Numbered from the stretch's first letter, positions 7,462 to 16,275 are shown. The stretch: 64,000 nt of DNA from Brevibacillus sp051967035 (GCF_051967035.1 NZ_JBQCKK010000003.1:230739-294738), one strand, 5' to 3'. A program made the numbers and translations. Notes: a model not told the origin generated them from the letters alone.

Positions 7462-8603
7462 AGCGAAACGACGCCCGTCATCCCGGAACGGAGGTCTCCT
7501 TTTGGATTGTCCACGAGAATTTTCACCGTGTACGTATTCGTGCCAGCGTCTGCCTTTGGACTGATCCGCGCTACCTTGCCCGGCACGTGGCGCTGAAGCG
7601 CTTCGACGAATACATCGGTTATCTTGTTCAGGGAAAAACGGGCGAGCTCTGCCTCCGATACGCCGATCACGACATACAGTTGGTCGGTGTTCACCACGCT
7701 CATGACAGGCATGCTCGCGTTTGCCATCTCGCCCGGCTGGATGCTTTTCATGCTGATGTAGCCTTTGATCGGGCTTTTCAGCGTCGCATTGTCCAGTTGG
7801 TACTGGGCATTTTGGACAGCGGCCCGCGCCTTTTGGACACCTGCCTCATACTGGACGAGCTGTTCCTTCGTCGGGCCGTTTTTCGTCTTGTCGTACAGCG
7901 CCTTCATCTGCTCGACATTGGCTGCGAGCGATTGCAGCGTCGGCTGCGTCACTCCTTGCCGGGCCAGCCTCAGCTCCTCCTGGGCACGGACGTACTGGGC
8001 TTCTGCCTGCGCCAACGCTGTCTGTGCGTCCTCCAGGCTTTGGCTGGAAAGCCCCCCTTGATCGTAGAGCGTCTTTGCCCGGGCCTGCTTCGCTTTGGCG
8101 GCATCGTAGACCGATTTCGCCGATTGCGCGGCCGCCGCCAGTTGGGCAAGCTCCTCCGGCCGCTTGCCGTTTTTGACGTCCTCGTACTTGCTTTGCGCCT
8201 GCTGCCAGCCCGCCTTGGCGTACTGCAAGTCTTCCGCCCGCGCTCCTGCCTTTGCTTCCTCCCATTTTGCCTGCGCCGAGGCGAGTTCGGCTTTTGCCAT
8301 TTGCAGGCTCGCTTCCAGCTCGACCGTCTCCAGCGCCAAAAGCGGCGTGCCCGCTTCTACCCGATCGCCTGTATCGCGGAAGACAGCAGCCACTCGACCA
8401 GCCGTCTTGGGATAAATCGTGACTTCCTCGATGCCAACCATTTTCCCGCTGAACGAGTGCGTACCCGCTTCCTTCCCTGCTGCTCCTTGCGCAGAGGCTG
8501 CCGTTTCCGGTGTTAAGGCGGCAGGTTGCACGGAGCCGCAGCCTGCCAAGCAAGCAATCGCCGTGCTTCCTGCCAGCGCTGCCATCCATTTGCGCCATTT
8601 CAT
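7458..8603 (-). CDS. Lipoprotein HlyD/MacA-type efflux adaptor
   Basis: 381 residues with a lipoprotein signal (lipobox LAGC, Cys at about 22). The usual membrane-fusion layout follows: first half-lipoyl near 55-90 (GRVAAVFRDTGDRVEAGTPLLAL), a long Ala/Gln/Glu coiled-coil hairpin at about 95-265, second half-lipoyl (ATLKSPIKGYISMKSIQPGE) and beta-barrel. Such adaptors work with transporters of the MFS, ABC or RND type. It is the last gene of a three-gene operon: single-pass adaptor (10214-10870), MFS pump (8641-10200), then this one. In a Gram-positive the protein would be anchored on the outer face of the membrane. AAGGAGGTT precedes the ATG. Confidence 0.88.
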   Translation of the reverse strand: MKWRKWMAALAGSTAIACLAGCGSVQPAALTPETAASAQGAAGKEAGTHSFSGKMVGIEEVTIYPKTAGRVAAVFRDTGDRVEAGTPLLALETVELEASLQMAKAELASAQAKWEEAKAGARAEDLQYAKAGWQQAQSKYEDVKNGKRPEELAQLAAAAQSAKSVYDAAKAKQARAKTLYDQGGLSSQSLEDAQTALAQAEAQYVRAQEELRLARQGVTQPTLQSLAANVEQMKALYDKTKNGPTKEQLVQYEAGVQKARAAVQNAQYQLDNATLKSPIKGYISMKSIQPGEMANASMPVMSVVNTDQLYVVIGVSEAELARFSLNKITDVFVEALQRHVPGKVARISPKADAGTNTYTVKILVDNPKGDLRSGMTGVVSL

Positions 8604-8640
8604 GAGAGAACCTCCTTTTATCCTATGGGGAAAAATTGCT

Positions 8641-10200
8641 TTACTCGGAAATCGCGGACTGTGCCGCTTCCTTGCCTGCTTGCAGGGCTGCCCTGTTTTC
8701 TTTTACGAGCAGCACGGTCAAAAACGCCGCCACCAGCACGAGCATGGCCACAAACAGGCTATCTTGCAGCGCCGCGACAGCCGCGTATTTTTTTACGAGC
8801 TGACCGAGTAGTCCGCTGGCTGCGGCATACGCCTCCGTCCATGACAGCCCTTTGGCCGCGTACATTTGCTGCCACTGGGACAGCGCCTCCAGCACAGGCT
8901 GCCGGGTGGCCGTCACTTGCTCGCTCATCTGCGCCGCATGCTCGGTGCCTCTGCGGGAAAACAAGGAAATCAGTCCGGCAATCCCGATCGAGGTCGCGAC
9001 CTGCCGGGAAATATTCGTGATAACCGAAGCCGCCGGCACGCGCGCTGGCTCGGACACGGCCACCAGCGGAATTTGCATGGACGTCATCAGACACATGCCC
9101 AGTCCGGCTCCGCGCAAGGCGAGCAGCCAATACATCGTCGTCACATTCGTGTCCAGATCGACCTGGCTGAGAAAATAGCCCGGCACGATGCACAACACAA
9201 GACCGCCGACAATCAACGGCTTCAGACCGATGCGCGTGACCAGCATGCCGCATAGCGGCGTCACCACCCCGGAAGCGAGCGCCTGCGGCAGCATCATCAG
9301 CCCGGTATCCATCGCCGTTTTGCCGAGCATGTTCTCCGAATAGATCGGAAGCAGGTAGATCACACCGAAATTCCCGACCATAATCAGACTGTTCACCAAT
9401 AGCCCGAGCGTAAACGGGCGGTTGGCAAGCAGGCGAACATCGACCAGCGGATGGGCAGTCGACAGCTCGCGCATGACGAACAGACAGCCGCATAGAAGCG
9501 CGCTCATCAGCAAGGAGACGATGAAAAAGGAGTCCCAGCCCTTCTCCTCCCCTTTGGTGACGGCGAGCAGCAGGCTAACCAGTGCAATCGCCGACCAGAG
9601 GAATCCCGGCAGATCAAACGGCTGCTTGCGGTTCGCCTCGCTTTCCTGAAAAAAACGCCAGACCAGAAGCATCGCCAACATCCCGAACGGAATGTTCACG
9701 GTAAAAATGAAGCGCCAGTCGAGCTGCTCCACAAAATATCCGCTGAGTGTCGGACCGACGGCAGGAGCGACGAAAACCGAGATGCCGAAAACCCCCATGG
9801 CTGGCCCCATTTTTTCCGGCGGCACAACTAGCTGGATCATGGACTGACCAATCGTCATCATCAATCCGCCGCCCGCCGCCTGGACGATCCGCGCCGCTAT
9901 CATCGTGGCGTTGCTGACCGCCAGGCCGCACAGCAGCGAGCCGAGCGTGAACAAAAACAGGCTGGCGAGATAGCTTTTTTTGATGCCAAACCGGATGCCG
10001 AGAAAGCCTGCCAGCGGGATGACAGCGGCCATCGTCAATGTGTAGCTGGTCACGACCCACTGGATTTCCTCGGTCGACACCCCGAACACGTTCATCATTT
10101 CCGGGATCGCTACGTTGACAATGCTCGTATCCAGCACCGCCATGAACGTGCCCAGCACGATCGCAAAAACGCCCGGCCAAAAATTTTCCTGCGGACTCAT
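8641..10200 (-). CDS. DHA2-family (EmrB/QacA) multidrug MFS transporter, 14 TM
   Basis: 519 residues from ATG 10200, which is 14 bases after the preceding adaptor gene; AAGGATG serves as ribosome site. Proton-driven drug exporter of the 14-helix DHA2 class. It shows the family's helix-1 motif LDTSIVNVAIP (about residues 23-33), motif A (GFLGIRFGIKKS) between helices 2 and 3, and motif C in helix 5 (GVFGISVFVAPAVGPTLSGYF). Being between two HlyD-type adaptors is typical of EmrAB-like systems, although two adaptors for one pump is unusual. A TetR-type operator upstream of the operon (10898-10920) suggests induction by a substrate. Confidence 0.92.
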   Translation of the reverse strand: MSPQENFWPGVFAIVLGTFMAVLDTSIVNVAIPEMMNVFGVSTEEIQWVVTSYTLTMAAVIPLAGFLGIRFGIKKSYLASLFLFTLGSLLCGLAVSNATMIAARIVQAAGGGLMMTIGQSMIQLVVPPEKMGPAMGVFGISVFVAPAVGPTLSGYFVEQLDWRFIFTVNIPFGMLAMLLVWRFFQESEANRKQPFDLPGFLWSAIALVSLLLAVTKGEEKGWDSFFIVSLLMSALLCGCLFVMRELSTAHPLVDVRLLANRPFTLGLLVNSLIMVGNFGVIYLLPIYSENMLGKTAMDTGLMMLPQALASGVVTPLCGMLVTRIGLKPLIVGGLVLCIVPGYFLSQVDLDTNVTTMYWLLALRGAGLGMCLMTSMQIPLVAVSEPARVPAASVITNISRQVATSIGIAGLISLFSRRGTEHAAQMSEQVTATRQPVLEALSQWQQMYAAKGLSWTEAYAAASGLLGQLVKKYAAVAALQDSLFVAMLVLVAAFLTVLLVKENRAALQAGKEAAQSAISE

Positions 10201-10213
10201 CGGCTGCACATCC

Positions 10214-10870
10214 TTATCGCACATGGATGGATACTCGGGCATTCAAGCCCGGCTGAAAATCATACGGACCTTCGTCAAAGGTGATTTTCACCGCAATGCG
10301 CTGTGTCACCTTGGTAAAATTGCCGCTCGCATTCATCGGAGGCAGCAGGGAGAACGTCGACTGCGTGGCTTCGCCCATGCGGCTGACGGTCCCGCGGAAC
10401 CGCTGGCCTGGGTACTTATCCAGCTCGATATCGACCTTTTGCCCGACCTGGACATAGCCGGCCTCCGCTTCCTCCACATGGGCCTCCACGTACAGTTGCC
10501 GTTTGTCCACGACCAGCGCCACCGTGCTACCTGCGCCGACTACCTCGCCTTCCTTGGCCGCTTTTTGCAAAATCACCCCGCTGATCGGCGAGCGGATCAT
10601 CAAGCTTTCCACCTGAGTGGGACTGGCCGCATTAAGCTGTTCCTGCTCAGCCACGATTTGATCCTTCTCGACCTGGCTGCCCACATCCACTCGCATATGG
10701 GTCAGCTTTCCCGCCAGCTTGGGCGCAATCTTGTATATGTCCCCGGTGACAAGCGCGTCCTCCGTCTTGACGTAGAAATAGCTCTGGTAGCCGTAGTAAC
10801 CCATGACGGCAGCCACGATCAAAAAAACGACGCTCACGATTGCCTTTGGATTCAGCTTTTTCTTTTCCAT
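10214..10870 (-). CDS. EmrA/YibH-like HlyD adaptor, single-pass membrane protein
   Basis: 218 residues, shorter than E. coli EmrA (about 390) because the coiled-coil hairpin is nearly absent. A positively charged start (MEKKKLNPK) leads into one transmembrane helix at about 10-28 (AIVSVVFLIVAAVMGYYGY). Next come the signature FYVKTEDALVTGD, the lipoyl halves (PKLAGKLTHMRVDVGSQVEKDQ and RSPISGVILQKAAKEGEVV) and a beta-barrel ending in FQPGLNARVSIHVR. First gene of the efflux operon; the stop lies 14 bases before the MFS start. The short hairpin suggests it docks directly on the pump rather than reaching through a thick envelope. Confidence 0.88.
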   Translation of the reverse strand: MEKKKLNPKAIVSVVFLIVAAVMGYYGYQSYFYVKTEDALVTGDIYKIAPKLAGKLTHMRVDVGSQVEKDQIVAEQEQLNAASPTQVESLMIRSPISGVILQKAAKEGEVVGAGSTVALVVDKRQLYVEAHVEEAEAGYVQVGQKVDIELDKYPGQRFRGTVSRMGEATQSTFSLLPPMNASGNFTKVTQRIAVKITFDEGPYDFQPGLNARVSIHVR

Positions 10871-10897
10871 GTCTCATTTCATCCTCTCCAGCCTCTA

Positions 10898-10920
10898 TAC
10901 AAACCGACTGCCGGTTTGTG
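10898..10920 (-). promoter_or_regulatory. TetR-type operator upstream of the efflux operon
   Basis: A near-perfect inverted repeat, ACAAACCG-N5-CGGTTTGT (10899-10919), 29 bases before the efflux operon's first ATG. It matches the site at 11591-11613 at 18 of 23 positions, so one regulator probably controls both. Confidence 0.7.
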
Positions 10921-10946
10921 TGAGGGGAAAATAACAGGCACACACG

Positions 10947-11519
10947 CTATCGTGCTGCCCCTCTTCCACCTTGCTTTTTCAAAAAGATATGCTTCACAAC
11001 GGGACGGACAAAAATCGTCGCGACAAGCCCGATGAGGTTCCACATGTTGACCAGTATGACGCCCGTATCGCCTGAAATGATCGCGAACGCAAACAACACG
11101 GAGCAAAGGAGCGAAAGCCCGAACGCAACTGCCCAAATCACTGTCAGCCAAAAGTTGGAAGCCAGAAACAGCGGATGCGAGGTAAACTCGGCAGGCACCA
11201 CCTTTTTCGCGTATTGCAGTGTAAACGGCTTTTTGATGCACAACGACCAGGTAGCTGCCACAGCGAGAATGGCGTACATGAACAACTGGGTAAAATCAAA
11301 CAGGTGAAACGCCGGGAACAACCAGGCAATCCAGAAACCGCAAAAAAAGTACACGACCTTGATCGCAATGATCGTCGTTACCTCACCAAACTTCTTTTTC
11401 TGAAACAGGTAGATCAGCAGCGAGAGCACAAAACCGATGGCGAAGCCGAGCGCAGGCGGCTGCACCTGAAAGGCAACGAAAAAAGGAATCAGGTCAACAA
11501 AAATCCAGAACAAGGTCAT
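10947..11519 (-). CDS. Membrane protein of unknown function, 190 aa, probably TetR-controlled
   Basis: A hydrophobic protein with five or six predicted helices (for example DLIPFFVAFQV, ALGFAIGFVLSLLIYLF, TIIAIKVVYFFCGFWIAWLF, LFMYAILAVAATWSLCI, WLTVIWAVAFGLSLLCSVLFAF) and a basic C-terminus. It recalls intracellular-septation/YndG-like membrane proteins but I cannot name the family. Start: ATG 11519; a TTG at 11525 lies six bases after GGAGAG and may be the true start. An inverted repeat like that of the efflux operon precedes it. Co-regulation with the pump is inferred from the operator pair. Confidence 0.75.
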   Translation of the reverse strand: MTLFWIFVDLIPFFVAFQVQPPALGFAIGFVLSLLIYLFQKKKFGEVTTIIAIKVVYFFCGFWIAWLFPAFHLFDFTQLFMYAILAVAATWSLCIKKPFTLQYAKKVVPAEFTSHPLFLASNFWLTVIWAVAFGLSLLCSVLFAFAIISGDTGVILVNMWNLIGLVATIFVRPVVKHIFLKKQGGRGAAR

Positions 11520-11590
11520 GAACAAAGGGCAACTCTCCTTATAAAATGTAGAATGAACGGCATCCTGATGGCTTGCTGATGGTCTCATCA

Positions 11591-11613
11591 TATATACCGA
11601 CCGTCGGTTTGTA
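11591..11613 (-). promoter_or_regulatory. TetR-type operator upstream of the membrane-protein gene
   Basis: Palindrome ACCGAC-C-GTCGGT (11596-11608) followed by TTGTA, about 75 bases before the ATG at 11519. It matches the efflux operon operator. No intact TetR gene is present in the window, so the repressor must be encoded elsewhere. Confidence 0.65.
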
Positions 11614-11642
11614 AAGAACTTTTTTCCAGCTTCTTCTTTCCG

Positions 11643-12254
11643 TCATGTTTTCAGGCTTTGCCTGTACTTCACCAGCAAATAACCGGCAATGCCAATCGCG
11701 CTGCCGATCCATAGAAATGTCACGCCGTAATGCCGCACGTAAACGACTACCTTGTACCACTCTCGCTCCAACATACTTCCCAGAAGCAAAAAAGTCAGGC
11801 TCCACAAAAACGCCCCTGTGTAGGCAAAAGCGGCGAATCTGCTGTACTTCATGGCAGACATCCCCGCCAGATAAGCCGTGATGTGGCGCACTCCCGGCAG
11901 AAAGTACCCGACGATCAGCAAAATGGCGCCGTACCTGGCAAACAGCTTTTGCGTCGATTCGATTTTTTTCGGAGTGAGATGCAAATACGGCCCTACCTTG
12001 AGCAAAAGCGGTAGCCCCCATTTGCAAGCGATCGCGTAGCTGATCGTGATTCCTGCTGCCGCCCCCAAAAACGCGCTCAGCACAGCAAACGGCATGAGCA
12101 GCATCCCCCGCGATACCGCGTACCCCGCATACGTCATCAGCACTTCGTCGGGAATCGGCAGCCCGATTACCCCGAGCGCAAGCGAGAAAAAGACGCCCAC
12201 ATATCCGTACTTCATCACAAAAAGGTCCAGATGATGTTCCACGGCTACCTCCAT
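11643..12254 (-). CDS. DedA-family membrane protein
   Basis: 203 residues, normal for DedA/VTT proteins, which include undecaprenyl-phosphate and lipid flippases. Visible features are the re-entrant region near the N-terminus (GVFFSLALGVIGLPIPDEVLM), the family motif with Gly and Arg (IVGYFLPGVRHITAYLAG, about 113-130) and three further helices, ending in a basic tail (LVKYRQSLKT). AGAGGATAA precedes ATG 12254. It is monocistronic between the TetR-controlled membrane gene and the opuA operon. The substrate is not predictable from sequence. Confidence 0.88.
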   Translation of the reverse strand: MEVAVEHHLDLFVMKYGYVGVFFSLALGVIGLPIPDEVLMTYAGYAVSRGMLLMPFAVLSAFLGAAAGITISYAIACKWGLPLLLKVGPYLHLTPKKIESTQKLFARYGAILLIVGYFLPGVRHITAYLAGMSAMKYSRFAAFAYTGAFLWSLTFLLLGSMLEREWYKVVVYVRHYGVTFLWIGSAIGIAGYLLVKYRQSLKT

Positions 12255-12387
12255 CAGTGATTATCCTCTTTCCATTGTATTCTTTCCCTATTGCTTGTCA
12301 TTCTGGCTTTTTTTCTCGACTTGGGACAGCTTTTGGCTTTCCCCCGGACACAGGCGACACGCAAGCTCGGAAGGCGAAAGCAGGCAC

Positions 12388-12422
12388 AGAAAAAGGCACC
12401 GCCCTGCAAACGGGCGCTGCCT
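12388..12422 (-). terminator. Terminator of the opuA operon
   Basis: Stem AGGCACCGCCC / GGGCGCTGCCT (12394-12404 with 12412-12422) followed on the minus strand by a short T run. It lies 25-60 bases past the opuAC stop codon. Confidence 0.75.
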
Positions 12423-12446
12423 GTCTTTCGTCTCGTCTTCTACCAG

Positions 12447-13373
12447 TTATTTCTTCAGATCTTCAATGGATGTGATCTCCATATAGGTTGGCACGGCCAG
12501 CCCCAGCTTGGTTCCTTCCAGGTTAGGTCCGAGGTCTTCCACGTCTTTGCCGAGCTTCTCCATGTAGTCCGCATGTGTTGTCGGCAGCCATGCGGCAACC
12601 ATGCCGTCCACGTCGCCGTTCGCTACGCCTACCCACATCGGGCCTGCTTCGACCTGGCTCAGCTCCACTTGATAGTTCAGCTTTTGCTCCAGGACGGTTT
12701 TCACCACGTTCGTGCTGGCGATCTCGGAATCCCAGGCGACATAGGCAAGCGTCAGCTTTTGGCCGTTGACTGGCTGCACGCCTTCCACCCATTTGTTCAC
12801 CGTTGCCTCGTTGTTTTTCACCCACTCGGCTGCTGCTTCCTCCGGCTTTTTGCCGTTTTCGATCTCCAGCATGACTTTTTCCATGTCAGCAGGCGTCCAG
12901 GCAAACTTGTCGAGGAAAGCGTAGGCGCCTGGCTGCTCTTCCTTCAAGCCTTTGCGCACGATCGTGTGGATTTGCTCGCCTTTTCCGTAAATGCCTTTCG
13001 GGTCTTCCAGGTACTTCATATCAAACTTGGAGAACATCCAGTGCGGGGTCCAGCCGGTCACGATAATCGGCTTCTTGTCCTTGTACGCTTGCGTCAGGGC
13101 AGCCGTCATCGCGGCACTGGAGCCTTCCACCAGCTCCCAGTCCTTCAGCTCGTATTCCTCCAGGACTTTTTCGGTCGCCTTCATCAGTCCTGCCCCCGGG
13201 TCGATCCCGATGATTTTATGGTCGACAGCCGCTCCTACGCTACCGGATGCTGCCGAGCCTGTATCGCCGCCAGACGGTTCGTTGCCTTGTGAAGTTCCAG
13301 CGCTTGAGCAGCCCGCCATCACCATACTGAGTCCCAGTGCGACGGCCAATCCTTTCCAGGTTGCTTTTTTCAT
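12447..13373 (-). CDS. opuAC: Glycine betaine-binding lipoprotein OpuAC
   Basis: 308 residues, colinear with B. subtilis OpuAC. A lipoprotein signal (MVMAGC, Cys at about 21) is followed by a Gly/Ser linker and the two half-domains in the OpuAC order: IIGIDPGAGLMKATEKVL first, LTLAYVAWDSEIASTNV second. Tryptophans known to form the aromatic cage for the betaine head group are present in VTGWTPHWMF, YVAWDSE and VAAWLPTTH. It captures glycine betaine outside the cell and delivers it to OpuAB. AGGAGGGG precedes ATG 13373; opuAB ends only 11 bases upstream. Last gene of the osmoprotection operon. Confidence 0.95.
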   Translation of the reverse strand: MKKATWKGLAVALGLSMVMAGCSSAGTSQGNEPSGGDTGSAASGSVGAAVDHKIIGIDPGAGLMKATEKVLEEYELKDWELVEGSSAAMTAALTQAYKDKKPIIVTGWTPHWMFSKFDMKYLEDPKGIYGKGEQIHTIVRKGLKEEQPGAYAFLDKFAWTPADMEKVMLEIENGKKPEEAAAEWVKNNEATVNKWVEGVQPVNGQKLTLAYVAWDSEIASTNVVKTVLEQKLNYQVELSQVEAGPMWVGVANGDVDGMVAAWLPTTHADYMEKLGKDVEDLGPNLEGTKLGLAVPTYMEITSIEDLKK

Positions 13374-13384
13374 GAAAACCCCTC

Positions 13385-14227
13385 CTACGCTTTTTTTCTC
13401 TTTCCTACCCCTTGCGTGATGCGGTCCAGCAAAATCGCCATAATCACGATCGCCAGTCCCGCCTCGAAGCCTTCTCCGATCTTGATCTGCGTCACGGCGC
13501 GATAGACGTCCGCGCCAAGTCCCTTCGCGCCAATCATCGAGGCGATGACGACCATGGACAGCGCCAGCATGATGCTTTGGTTGACCCCGGCCATGATCGT
13601 CGTTTTCGCGATCGGCAGCTGCACCTTCGTCAGCTTTTGCCAATAGGTCGAGCCGAACGCCTCTGTCGCCTCAATCAAGTCCTCGGGCACCTGACGAATG
13701 CCCAGGTTGGTCAGGCGGATCGTCGGCGGCATCGCGAAAATGACGGAAGCGATGACACCCGGCACTTTTCCCAGTCCGAAGAAAAAGATCGCGGGAATCA
13801 AGTACACGAACGCAGGCATCGTCTGCATGAAATCAAGCAGCGGTGTCACGACTCTTTGCACGGATTCACTCTTCGCGCACCAGATTCCCACGGGAATCCC
13901 GATGATGATCGAGATCAGTCCGGCCGTCAGCACCAGCGCAAGTGTTTCCATAGAATGCTCCCAATAACCCAGGTTTTGAATCAAGAGAAGGCCAATGAAT
14001 GTGAAAAGAGCAATCGACAGCTTCCCGGCGCGGTACGCCAGCAGTGTCAGCAACAGAATAATCACCCAGAACGGCAGTCCGGTCAAAATCAGCTGAAAGA
14101 AATCGACCAACCCGCCAATACACGTCGAAATAAAATCAAACAAAAACCCCAAATGCTCATCCAGTCCGTCCACGATAGTTTCTACCCAGCTGTCGAGGGG
14201 CAGCTTCGGAAAAAGTCGATCCATCAT
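13385..14227 (-). CDS. opuAB: Glycine betaine ABC transporter permease OpuAB
   Basis: 280 residues with about eight hydrophobic segments. The ABC-permease coupling (EAA) loop is at about 195-215 (EDLIEATEAFGSTYWQKLTKVQLP) and the region MLALSMVVIASMIGAKGLG is typical of OpuAB/ProW. It forms the membrane channel for betaine uptake under osmotic stress. Its start overlaps the opuAA stop (ATGATGGA at 14227/14224), indicating translational coupling. Middle gene of opuAA-opuAB-opuAC. Confidence 0.95.
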   Translation of the reverse strand: MMDRLFPKLPLDSWVETIVDGLDEHLGFLFDFISTCIGGLVDFFQLILTGLPFWVIILLLTLLAYRAGKLSIALFTFIGLLLIQNLGYWEHSMETLALVLTAGLISIIIGIPVGIWCAKSESVQRVVTPLLDFMQTMPAFVYLIPAIFFFGLGKVPGVIASVIFAMPPTIRLTNLGIRQVPEDLIEATEAFGSTYWQKLTKVQLPIAKTTIMAGVNQSIMLALSMVVIASMIGAKGLGADVYRAVTQIKIGEGFEAGLAIVIMAILLDRITQGVGKRKKA

Positions 14228-15447
14228 TGATCCACCCGCCTTTCTTCATGGGCGACATGCGACGATTCCTGGTTTACCTTTCCTGCCAAACCGCCCAATA
14301 CGGCTCCTTTTACGAGAACGCCCAAAAGTCGATCCTGTTCGCCTGTCACCGCCACCGGAATATCGGAAAAAGCAACCAGGTCGAACAGTTCATGGAGCAG
14401 CGTCTGCGGGCCGACCTTGGGCACCTCTGTGCGCAGGACGCCCTCCAGCGATTTTCCTTGCGCCTTGGCTTCGCTGACGGCGTCTGCGGTCAGCACGCCG
14501 AGAAGTGTTTTCTTTTTGTCGACCACGTACAAGCTGGATACCCCGCGATCCCGCATCATCTGCAGGGCGACGCGCGGTCCTTTGTCCAGGGTGATCGTCT
14601 CGGCCCGCTTCATCACATTCTCCGCAGACAGCACCTTGGAGCGGTCGACATCTTCCACGAAGCGCTCCACGTATTCGTTGGCCGGATTGGTCATGATTTC
14701 TTCCGGCGTGCCGATCTGCACGATGGCGCCGTCCTTCATCAAGGCGATTCGGTCCCCGATCTTCAGCGCCTCATCGAGGTCGTGCGTAATGAAAATAATC
14801 GTTTTTTGCATCGTGCTTTGCAATTCCAGCAGCTCATCCTGCATATCCTTGCGAATAAGCGGGTCCAGTGCGCTGAATGCTTCGTCCATCAGAAGCACAT
14901 CCGGCTCATTGGCAAGTGCACGCGCCAAACCGACGCGCTGCTGCATTCCTCCGCTGAGTTGATCGGGATAGCTTGCTTCCCAGCCTGCCAGACCGACCAG
15001 TTCAAGGGATGCTTTCGCCTTGGCTTCGCGCTCGGCTTTGGGAATGCCCTGGATTTCCAGGCCATATGCAGCGTTTTCCAGGACGGTCCGGTGCGGAAAC
15101 AGGGCGAATTTTTGAAATACCATCCCGAGCTTCTTTCTTCTGACCTCTTGCAACTGTTCGGTGTTCATGCTGACGATATCCGTACCGTCAATCAGGATTC
15201 TGCCTTCCGTCGGCTCGATCAGCCGGTTCAGGAGTCGAACCAGCGTCGACTTCCCGCTACCCGAAAGCCCCATGATGACGAAAATTTCGCCGGCATGCAC
15301 CTCAAAGCTCGCCTGGTTCACCCCAAGAGTAAGACCGGTTTCCTTCGCGATCTCCTGTTTGGTCTTCCCCTTTTTGACCAGAGGCAGTGCGCGTTGGGGC
15401 TGTCGACCAAAGATTTTGGTCAAATTCTCTACTTTGATCTTGGGCAT
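14224..15447 (-). CDS. opuAA: Glycine betaine ABC transporter ATPase OpuAA
   Basis: 407 residues. ABC ATPase domain (about 30-270) with Walker A GLSGSGKST, signature LSGGMQQRVGLARAL and Walker B VLLMDEAFSALDP, followed by two CBS domains (about 280-400; ENVMKRAETITLDKG, VVDKKKTLLGVLTADAV). In OpuA/ProV systems the CBS pair senses ionic strength. GGAGGTGA lies six bases before ATG 15447; the longer frame to 15489 is not needed. First gene of the operon, divergent from the GbsR-type regulator, so the 260-base spacer probably holds both promoters and operators. Confidence 0.95.
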   Translation of the reverse strand: MPKIKVENLTKIFGRQPQRALPLVKKGKTKQEIAKETGLTLGVNQASFEVHAGEIFVIMGLSGSGKSTLVRLLNRLIEPTEGRILIDGTDIVSMNTEQLQEVRRKKLGMVFQKFALFPHRTVLENAAYGLEIQGIPKAEREAKAKASLELVGLAGWEASYPDQLSGGMQQRVGLARALANEPDVLLMDEAFSALDPLIRKDMQDELLELQSTMQKTIIFITHDLDEALKIGDRIALMKDGAIVQIGTPEEIMTNPANEYVERFVEDVDRSKVLSAENVMKRAETITLDKGPRVALQMMRDRGVSSLYVVDKKKTLLGVLTADAVSEAKAQGKSLEGVLRTEVPKVGPQTLLHELFDLVAFSDIPVAVTGEQDRLLGVLVKGAVLGGLAGKVNQESSHVAHEERRVDQ

Positions 15448-15494
15448 AGGGTCACCTCCAACTGTTACGCCCGTATCCGGACTGTTCATTACCT

Positions 15495-15506
15495 TTACAA
15501 TTGTAA
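15495..15506. promoter_or_regulatory. Palindrome upstream of opuAA
   Basis: TTACAATTGTAA is a perfect 12-bp palindrome 48 bases before the opuAA start. It may be part of an operator or of the core promoter; binding partner unknown. Confidence 0.35.
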
Positions 15507-15666
15507 CCAGCCCTTGCCTGTTCCCTCAAACGGGGTGAGACTCGATAATCGGGCATTTTCATCGTTCAGAAAAAACTTTACGTACTTTTCTTTCCGTATT
15601 CGCAGTTTATCTCGTATATACTGCTTGATATCTCCATTTACTTTTTGCTTGCGGAAACGTACAATT

Positions 15667-15687
15667 CTAGTCAGGTAAAATGACTAG
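15667..15687 (+). promoter_or_regulatory. Inverted repeat before the GbsR-type gene
   Basis: CTAGTCA and TGACTAG (7-bp arms, 7-base spacer) sit 20 bases before the ATG at 15707. The position suggests an operator for autoregulation or a transcript hairpin. A TATACT hexamer at 15617-15622 could be the -10 of the promoter. Confidence 0.4.
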
Positions 15688-15706
15688 AGGAGCTGCTTTT
15701 CTCAAA

Positions 15707-16255
15707 ATGGATACGAATCAGGAAAAAATCCTCCAAAAGGCTCAAGAACGCGTGATTGAAGCGTTGGCCCGCAACATGGATTTGTACGGCATTACGATGT
15801 CTACCGGCCTCTTGTACGGTACGCTGCTGTTTCAGGACAAGTCCATGACGCTGGATGAAATGGGAGAAGCGCTGGGAATGAGCAAAACCAGCATGAGCAA
15901 CGGCGTTCGCACCTTGATGGACTTAAATATGGTAGAAAAGATTTGGAAAAAGGGGACGCGGAAAGACCATTACGAGGTCAATCTGGACTGGTATCAAAAC
16001 TTCATTGACCTGTTCTCCGTAAAGTGGCGCCATGCTATCGAGCAAAACATGCACAGCCTGAAAAAGTCGCTTCAGGAGCTGCACACGCTCCAGCAATCGG
16101 AGGAGCTGTCAGAGGAACTGAAAGCGCGCGTCGAGCTGAGCATCAGCCGGATCGAAAACGGCCTGGAGTATTATTCGTGGCTGTCTCGTCTGATCGACAC
16201 CTTTGAATCCCACGAGATTTTTCAGTTTGTCCCCAAAAAATCAAGCGATTCGTAG
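15707..16255 (+). CDS. GbsR/OpcR-family transcriptional regulator of the opuA locus
   Basis: 182 residues with a MarR-like winged helix (about 15-100): LARNMDLYGITMSTGLLYGTL, the recognition-helix region MGEALGMSKTSMSNGVRTL and the wing MVEKIWKKGTRKDHYEV. These closely resemble B. subtilis GbsR/OpcR, repressors of betaine synthesis and compatible-solute uptake genes. The C-terminal half is helical and likely mediates dimerisation and effector sensing. ATG 15707 matches the family start; AGAGGAG lies about 14 bases upstream, and an ATG at 15680 is possible. It is transcribed divergently from opuA, so control of opuA is the obvious inference. Confidence 0.88.
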   Translation: MDTNQEKILQKAQERVIEALARNMDLYGITMSTGLLYGTLLFQDKSMTLDEMGEALGMSKTSMSNGVRTLMDLNMVEKIWKKGTRKDHYEVNLDWYQNFIDLFSVKWRHAIEQNMHSLKKSLQELHTLQQSEELSEELKARVELSISRIENGLEYYSWLSRLIDTFESHEIFQFVPKKSSDS

Positions 16256-16275
16256 GGCGGCTTGGCGCCGCTTTG

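Noticed and set aside
14227..15678. A 483-residue plus-strand frame opposite opuAA
   Set aside because: Shadow of the opuAA gene. The opposite strand has ABC motifs, CBS domains and a ribosome site.
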